A stretch of DNA of 64,000 nt from Methylobacterium phyllostachyos. Its GTDB lineage: Bacteria > Pseudomonadota > Alphaproteobacteria > Rhizobiales > Beijerinckiaceae. The translations under genes and the position numbers were made by a program. This document shows, piece after piece, positions 60,358 through 64,000 of this stretch (position 1 is the stretch's first letter; each line of letters begins with the position of its first letter). Under the pieces are notes generated by a model, which was given only the letters and a program-made list of their open reading frames with translations, was not told the DNA's origin and did not search any database. The stretch lies in NCBI RefSeq assembly GCF_900103445.1, contig NZ_FNHS01000007.1, positions 248,001 through 312,000 of the forward strand, in the 5' to 3' direction.

Positions 60358-61347
60358 TCAGGGTTCCCAACGGTGGAACACGGCGCTGTCGAAGGCGAAG
60401 ACCGGCTCGCCGCGCTGGTTCACCCCTGTGTTGCGGGCGAATGCTAGGCCCCAACCAGGCCGCGAGGCCGAGGCGCGCTTGTCGGTGAGCTTGGCGCTGA
60501 ACCGCACCGTATCGCCCGCATAGACGGGCTTGAGCCAACGCAGGTTCTTGAAGCCGGGGGAGGGGCCTGCCTCGGGCACGGGTCCGCGCGCGGCCGTGTA
60601 GGCCTCGTCGCGGGCGCGGGTGGTGAGCAGCCGGTTCATGTAGGCGGCGGCCGTGTGCCAGCCGGAGGCGCACAAGCCCCCGAAATGGCTGCGCTCGGCC
60701 GCCTCGGGGTCGAGGTGGAAGGCCTGCGGGTCGTAGGCCTGCGCGAACGCGATGATCGCCTCGGCGCTGAACGGGTAGGGGCCAAGGTCGCGGGTCGCGC
60801 CGATCTCGGCATCGCGCAGGAACGGCAGGAGCTCGGCATCCTCCGGCTCCGTCACGGGGCCGGGCTCGCCGATCGCGACGGGGCGCGGGGGCAGGGGATC
60901 GGTGCCGCGGCGGGCCAGCATGAAGGTGAAGCGCTGGGTCAGCGCCGTCTCACCGCGCTGGTTGCCGAGGGCGACCTCCGCGGTGACGAAGCCGAGGCCG
61001 GGCTTCGAGGCCGAATCCCGCAGGCCGAGGACCCGGAAGGTCAGCGTCAGGGCATCATTCGGCAGCACCGGCGCGAGCCAGCGCAAGTCGTCGATCCCCG
61101 GCGCACCGAGCGACGAGCCGCCCCGGAACGGCCCCTGCTGGAGCAGCCGCATGCCGAGCGCGGCCGTGTGCCAGCCCGAACCAATCAGCCGGCCCGCAAA
61201 GGTTCTTTCCGCCGCCGCCTCGTCGAGATGGAACGGCTGGAAGTCGAACGCCTTGGCGAAGCCCACGATGGCGTCGCGGGTCACCGTCAGCGGCTCGCCG
61301 ACGATCACGTCGCCGACGGAGAAATCTTCGAAGGCGGGATCGGGCAT
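60358..61347 (-). CDS. Tandem MaoC-like (double hotdog) dehydratase
   Basis: This 329-residue protein has two MaoC-type hotdog domains in tandem. The first has FAKAFDFQPFHLDEAAAER with the motif D-x4-H and GRLIGSGWHTAALGMRL. The second has FAQAYDPQAFHLDPEAAER and GGLCASGWHTAAAYMNRL. Each keeps the Asp and His of the hydratase dyad. It probably hydrates an enoyl-CoA. The fusion gives a pseudo-dimer in one chain. The start is the ATG at 61347. It lies between the aldo/keto reductase and ychF genes and on the same strand. Confidence 0.88.
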   Translation of the reverse strand: MPDPAFEDFSVGDVIVGEPLTVTRDAIVGFAKAFDFQPFHLDEAAAERTFAGRLIGSGWHTAALGMRLLQQGPFRGGSSLGAPGIDDLRWLAPVLPNDALTLTFRVLGLRDSASKPGLGFVTAEVALGNQRGETALTQRFTFMLARRGTDPLPPRPVAIGEPGPVTEPEDAELLPFLRDAEIGATRDLGPYPFSAEAIIAFAQAYDPQAFHLDPEAAERSHFGGLCASGWHTAAAYMNRLLTTRARDEAYTAARGPVPEAGPSPGFKNLRWLKPVYAGDTVRFSAKLTDKRASASRPGWGLAFARNTGVNQRGEPVFAFDSAVFHRWEP

Positions 61348-61395
61348 GGCAACGCGCCTCGTTGGCCGGCAGGGCAGGGGATCGGGATACGCTGC

Positions 61396-61481
61396 CTTTG
61401 CGAGCGCAGCGAAGCAATCCAGCGGCGCCACGCTCGCCGAGCGCGCGCTGCGCTGAGTTGCTTCGCTGCGCGCGCGATGAC
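61396..61481. repeat. Intergenic palindrome, family A (copy A5)
   Basis: CTTTGCGAGCGCAGCGAAGC then AATCCAGCG at the left and TGAGTTGCTTCGCTGCGCGC then GCGATGACGG at the right form complementary arms. It lies between ychF and the MaoC gene, which read in the same direction. Confidence 0.8.
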
Positions 61482-61495
61482 GGGGGGAGCCGAAC

Positions 61496-62593
61496 TCAGT
61501 TGGCGAAGCGGAAATGCAGCACGTCGCCGTCCTGCACCACGTACTCCTTGCCTTCCAACCGCAGCTTGCCGGCGTCCCGGGCGCCGGCCTCGCCGTTGAG
61601 CGCCGTGTAGTCCTTGAACGCGATGGTCTCGGCGCGGATGAAGCCCTTCTCGAAATCCGAGTGGATCACGCCGGCCGCCCCCGGGGCGCGGGTCCCCTTG
61701 GTGATCGTCCAGGCGCGGGCCTCCTTGGGGCCGACCGTGAAGTAGGTGACGAGGCCGAGGAGATCGTAGCCGGCGCGGATCACCCGGTTGAGGCCCGGCT
61801 CGGCGAGGCCCACCGCCTCCAGGAACTCGGCCTGGTCGGCCTCCGGCATCACGGCGATCTCGCTCTCGATCTTGGCCGAGACCACCACGGCCACGGCGCC
61901 CTCCGCCTTGGCGCGGGCGAAGACCGCGTCCGAATAGTTATTGCCCTTGTCGGCATCGCCCTCGTCGACGTTGCAGACGTAGAGCACGGGCTTCGCCGTC
62001 ATCAGGCCGAGCGACTGGAACAGCTTCTCCTCGTCGGGCTTGCGCTCCACGAGGCGGGCCGGCTTGCCCTCGCGCAGGAGCGGCAGCGCCCGGTTGACGA
62101 GGTCGAGGGTCTCCTTGGCCTCCTTGTCGGCGCCCTTGGCCTTCTTCTCCAGGGCGACGGCCCGGCGCTCCAGGCTGTCGAGGTCGGCGAGCATCAGCTC
62201 GGTCTCGATGGTCTCGATGTCGGCGGCCGGATCGACCTTGCCCTCCACGTGGGTGACGTCGCCATCCGTGAAGCAGCGGACCACGTGGGCGATGGCGTCG
62301 ACTTCGCGGATATTGGCCAGGAACTGGTTGCCCAGGCCCTCACCCTTGGAGGCACCGCGCACCAGCCCGGCGATATCCACGAAGGTCAGCCGGGTCGGGA
62401 TCTTCTCCTTCGAGCCCGCGATGCGGACGAGGTCGTCGAGCCGGGGATCCGGCACCGCCACCTCGCCGACATTCGGCTCGATGGTGCAGAACGGGTAATT
62501 GGCCGCCTGGGCCGCCGCGGTCTGCGTCAGCGCGTTGAAGAGGGTCGACTTGCCGACGTTCGGCAGGCCGACGATGCCGCATTTGAAGCCCAT
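61496..62593 (-). CDS. ychF: Redox-regulated ATPase YchF (OLA1 family)
   Basis: This 365-residue protein belongs to the Obg-related family that prefers ATP. The P-loop is GLPNVGKSTLFNALTQ. NYPFCTIEPNVGEVAVPDPR and FVDIAGLVRGASKGEGLGN are the G2 and G3 regions. The C-terminal TGS domain includes FTVGPKEARAWTI and GDVLHFRFAN. YchF binds ribosomes and affects stress responses. It lies downstream of pth, the common order, but a toxin-antitoxin pair sits between. Confidence 0.97.
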   Translation of the reverse strand: MGFKCGIVGLPNVGKSTLFNALTQTAAAQAANYPFCTIEPNVGEVAVPDPRLDDLVRIAGSKEKIPTRLTFVDIAGLVRGASKGEGLGNQFLANIREVDAIAHVVRCFTDGDVTHVEGKVDPAADIETIETELMLADLDSLERRAVALEKKAKGADKEAKETLDLVNRALPLLREGKPARLVERKPDEEKLFQSLGLMTAKPVLYVCNVDEGDADKGNNYSDAVFARAKAEGAVAVVVSAKIESEIAVMPEADQAEFLEAVGLAEPGLNRVIRAGYDLLGLVTYFTVGPKEARAWTITKGTRAPGAAGVIHSDFEKGFIRAETIAFKDYTALNGEAGARDAGKLRLEGKEYVVQDGDVLHFRFAN

Positions 62594-62608
62594 GGGTCCG
62601 TTCCGTGA

Positions 62609-63064
62609 TCAGGTTCGTCGCAGCACATCGTCGGGCGACGTGCGGAAAGGGTTGATGAGGGTGAGGCCGTCGAACACCGCGCCATGCGCCATGTCCTCGG
62701 TCAGGAAGTAGCGGCATCCGGCGAGCTGGGCCGCAGCCACCAGGAGGCAATCGAACCACTGATAGCCGAGATTCTTGCGAACGAGCCACGCCAGTTCGGT
62801 GTCATCCTGATCGGTTGGGCGCGCTCCCCAGGCCCCGATCGTCTCGACCTCGTTCTGGATGTCGCCCAGCGAACGCCCCGGCTCGTTCTTGAGGATCCAG
62901 CGCGTGAGTTCGTTGAGAACCTGAAGATTCGTACGCGCGCAGCCCAAATCCGTGATGGCAGCCAGCCACGCCCGTGCGCGCTCCCGCTTGTCGGCGCTGC
63001 GATCGTCGCGTGCGTAGATCAGCACATTCGTGTCGATGAAGATCGGTTCAATCGTAAAGTTCAT
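62609..63064 (-). CDS. PIN-domain toxin (VapC family)
   Basis: This 151-residue PIN ribonuclease has D12 in PIFIDTNVLIYARDDRS, the acidic residue in TNLQVLNELTRWILKNE, aspartate in YQWFDCLLVAAAQLAG and the late aspartate in FLTEDMAHG. The order and the ILIYA/DTNVLIYA block are typical of VapC. It overlaps the antitoxin gene by 17 bp. It is separated from ychF by 15 bp only. Confidence 0.93.
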   Translation of the reverse strand: MNFTIEPIFIDTNVLIYARDDRSADKRERARAWLAAITDLGCARTNLQVLNELTRWILKNEPGRSLGDIQNEVETIGAWGARPTDQDDTELAWLVRKNLGYQWFDCLLVAAAQLAGCRYFLTEDMAHGAVFDGLTLINPFRTSPDDVLRRT

Positions 63065-63275
63065 CGCGCGAGGGTGCTTTGCCGTTCTCGTCCGTCAGAT
63101 TCATGAGAGGGCCGGCCAGGAAGCGTTCGAGCGCCTCCCGCTGCGTCAGCGGCCGGCCGACACGCTGCTCCACGGCCTCGGCGATGAAGCGCGACAGGCT
63201 CTTGCCGTCGCGCGCAGCAGCAATACGCGCCCGCTGCAGCAGGGCCTCATCCATCGTCACGGTGACGTTCTTCAT
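63048..63275 (-). CDS. Ribbon-helix-helix antitoxin (VapB/CopG type)
   Basis: This 75-residue protein starts with the ribbon NVTVTMDEALLQRARIAAAR, then the helix DGKSLSRFIAEAVEQRVG; the ending (LTDENGKAPSRDELYD) is the tail. The N-terminal strand VTVTMDEALL marks the MetJ/Arc fold. It overlaps the PIN toxin start. Three ACACG direct repeats at 8-bp intervals upstream may be its operator. Confidence 0.9.
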   Translation of the reverse strand: MKNVTVTMDEALLQRARIAAARDGKSLSRFIAEAVEQRVGRPLTQREALERFLAGPLMNLTDENGKAPSRDELYD

Positions 63276-63294
63276 GGCAGCCTCCGAGGCCGAT

Positions 63295-63324
63295 CCATAG
63301 CGTGTCCTCGTGTTTGCGTGTCAA
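63295..63324 (-). promoter_or_regulatory. Promoter and tandem operator of the VapBC-like locus
   Basis: On the minus strand the order is TTGACA (63324-63319), an 18-base spacer and CTATGG (63300-63295), 20 bases before the antitoxin start. ACACG occurs three times at exact 8-bp spacing (ends at 63321, 63313 and 63305) across the spacer. Ribbon-helix-helix antitoxins often bind short direct repeats at about this spacing. Confidence 0.5.
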
Positions 63325-63929
63325 TTTTTCGCGCCCAGCGTCTTCACCTCGTCCCAGCCGCGGCCCGCCATGGCGAGGTGGACCTTGTTCTGGAAGCTCG
63401 CATCCTCGCCGGCCGCCAGCAGCGCGGCGTGGTCGGCCACCGCTTGGCCGAGATCCTCGACCCAGGGCTGCTCGGCCTTGCCGAAGTCGTTGAGCACGTA
63501 AGCGTGCACCAGCGCCTTGTCGCCGGGATGGCCGATGCCGAGCCGCACCCGGCGATAGTCGTTGCCGCATTGCGCCGTGATCGAGCGCAGCCCGTTATGG
63601 CCGGCATTGCCCCCGCCAAGCTTAACCCGCAGCTTGGCGGGGGCGAGGTCGAGTTCGTCATGGAGCACGATCACGTCGCCGAGCGGGATCTTGTAGAAGC
63701 GCTGCGCCTCCGAGACCGCACGGCCCGACTCGTTCATGAACGTCGAGGGCTTCAGCAGGATCGCCCGTTCGGTGCCGAGAACCACCTCGGCGGCCTCGCC
63801 CTGGAAGCGGTGGCGGAACGGGCTCGCCCGGTGCTGGCGGGCGATCGCGTCGACGGCCAGGAAGCCGATATTGTGCCGGTTGCCCGCGTAGCGCGCGCCC
63901 GGATTTCCGAGGCCGACGATCAACTTCAT
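63321..63929 (-). CDS. pth: Peptidyl-tRNA hydrolase
   Basis: This 202-residue enzyme frees tRNA from stalled peptidyl-tRNA. The family blocks are complete: [20 protein letters not shown] (N and H of the active site), [35 protein letters not shown] and [17 protein letters not shown]. The start is the ATG at 63929; the frame remains open to 63992 without homology. rplY is usually upstream; it would lie just beyond the window. Confidence 0.97.
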   Translation of the reverse strand: MKLIVGLGNPGARYAGNRHNIGFLAVDAIARQHRASPFRHRFQGEAAEVVLGTERAILLKPSTFMNESGRAVSEAQRFYKIPLGDVIVLHDELDLAPAKLRVKLGGGNAGHNGLRSITAQCGNDYRRVRLGIGHPGDKALVHAYVLNDFGKAEQPWVEDLGQAVADHAALLAAGEDASFQNKVHLAMAGRGWDEVKTLGAKN

Positions 63930-64000
63930 GTCCAGGGCTTCCGGCAGGATCCGTTCGGCGCGGTCTGTGGCACGCTTCCCCGCCGGACGCACCCCTCCTG

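Overview
The window is about 70% G+C and tightly packed on both strands. Its gene content points to a methylotrophic alphaproteobacterium of the Methylobacterium/Methylorubrum group (Hyphomicrobiales). The evidence is an ftfL-type formate-tetrahydrofolate ligase, the block mnmG-rsmG-parA-parB facing holA-lptE that sits near the replication origin in alphaproteobacteria, parS sites, a PetP/PetR-like regulator pair, an ABC-F factor, and several families of G+C-rich intergenic palindromes. It is chromosomal. I see no insertion sequence, prophage, CRISPR array, rRNA or tRNA gene.

Layout. 1-5.4 kb: M20 amidohydrolase, PetR/PetP-like regulators, 8-oxoguanine-deaminase-like amidohydrolase, and a Phd/PIN toxin-antitoxin pair with a 22-bp palindromic operator candidate. 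5.4-16.3 kb: ftfL, a secreted TPR protein, ETF-ubiquinone oxidoreductase, a family-4-like uracil-DNA glycosylase that lacks Fe-S cysteines, a zinc metallopeptidase, a second toxin-antitoxin pair and an ABC-F ATPase. 16.5-32.7 kb: mnmE, a class A beta-lactamase, a Cys-tRNA(Pro) deacylase, panC, a porin, a degenerate EAL protein, a MipA-like protein, a copper-chaperone-like protein, then mnmG, rsmG, parA and parB converging on holA and lptE. Two parS sites lie here, one upstream of mnmE and one inside rsmG. 32.8-42.4 kb: AEC transporter, TonB siderophore receptor, class A acid phosphatase, dapD, regulators, an L,D-transpeptidase-like protein and a PLP homeostasis protein. 42.8-51.8 kb: leuS, an operon of lipid kinase, TerC and a solute-binding protein, secreted and membrane proteins, and galM. 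52.0-54.9 kb: a stress island of two Hsp20 genes, an NDUFS4-like fusion and small conserved proteins, led by a probable ROSE-type RNA thermometer. 55.3-64 kb: ftsK, mtnA, an aldo/keto reductase, a double-hotdog MaoC protein, ychF, a third PIN toxin-antitoxin pair and pth.

How the genes work together. MnmE and MnmG modify the tRNA wobble uridine, and RsmG methylates 16S rRNA. ParA, ParB and parS position the origin and FtsK handles the terminus. FtfL feeds formate-derived C1 units into folate for the serine cycle. DapD serves lysine and peptidoglycan precursor synthesis, PanC pantothenate synthesis and MtnA methionine salvage. The three toxin-antitoxin pairs are unrelated in their antitoxins (Phd, AbrB, ribbon-helix-helix) but all use PIN-domain toxins.

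The points most worth a second look are the Hsp20/NDUFS4 island with its thermometer and 15-bp tandem repeats, the parS sites with leuS displaced from lptE-holA, the self-regulation operators of two toxin-antitoxin loci, several enzyme-fold proteins that have lost catalytic residues (alpha/beta hydrolase, SNase-like, EAL), and four families of large intergenic palindromes. I did not find a clearly new multi-gene system. The Hsp20 island is the best candidate.
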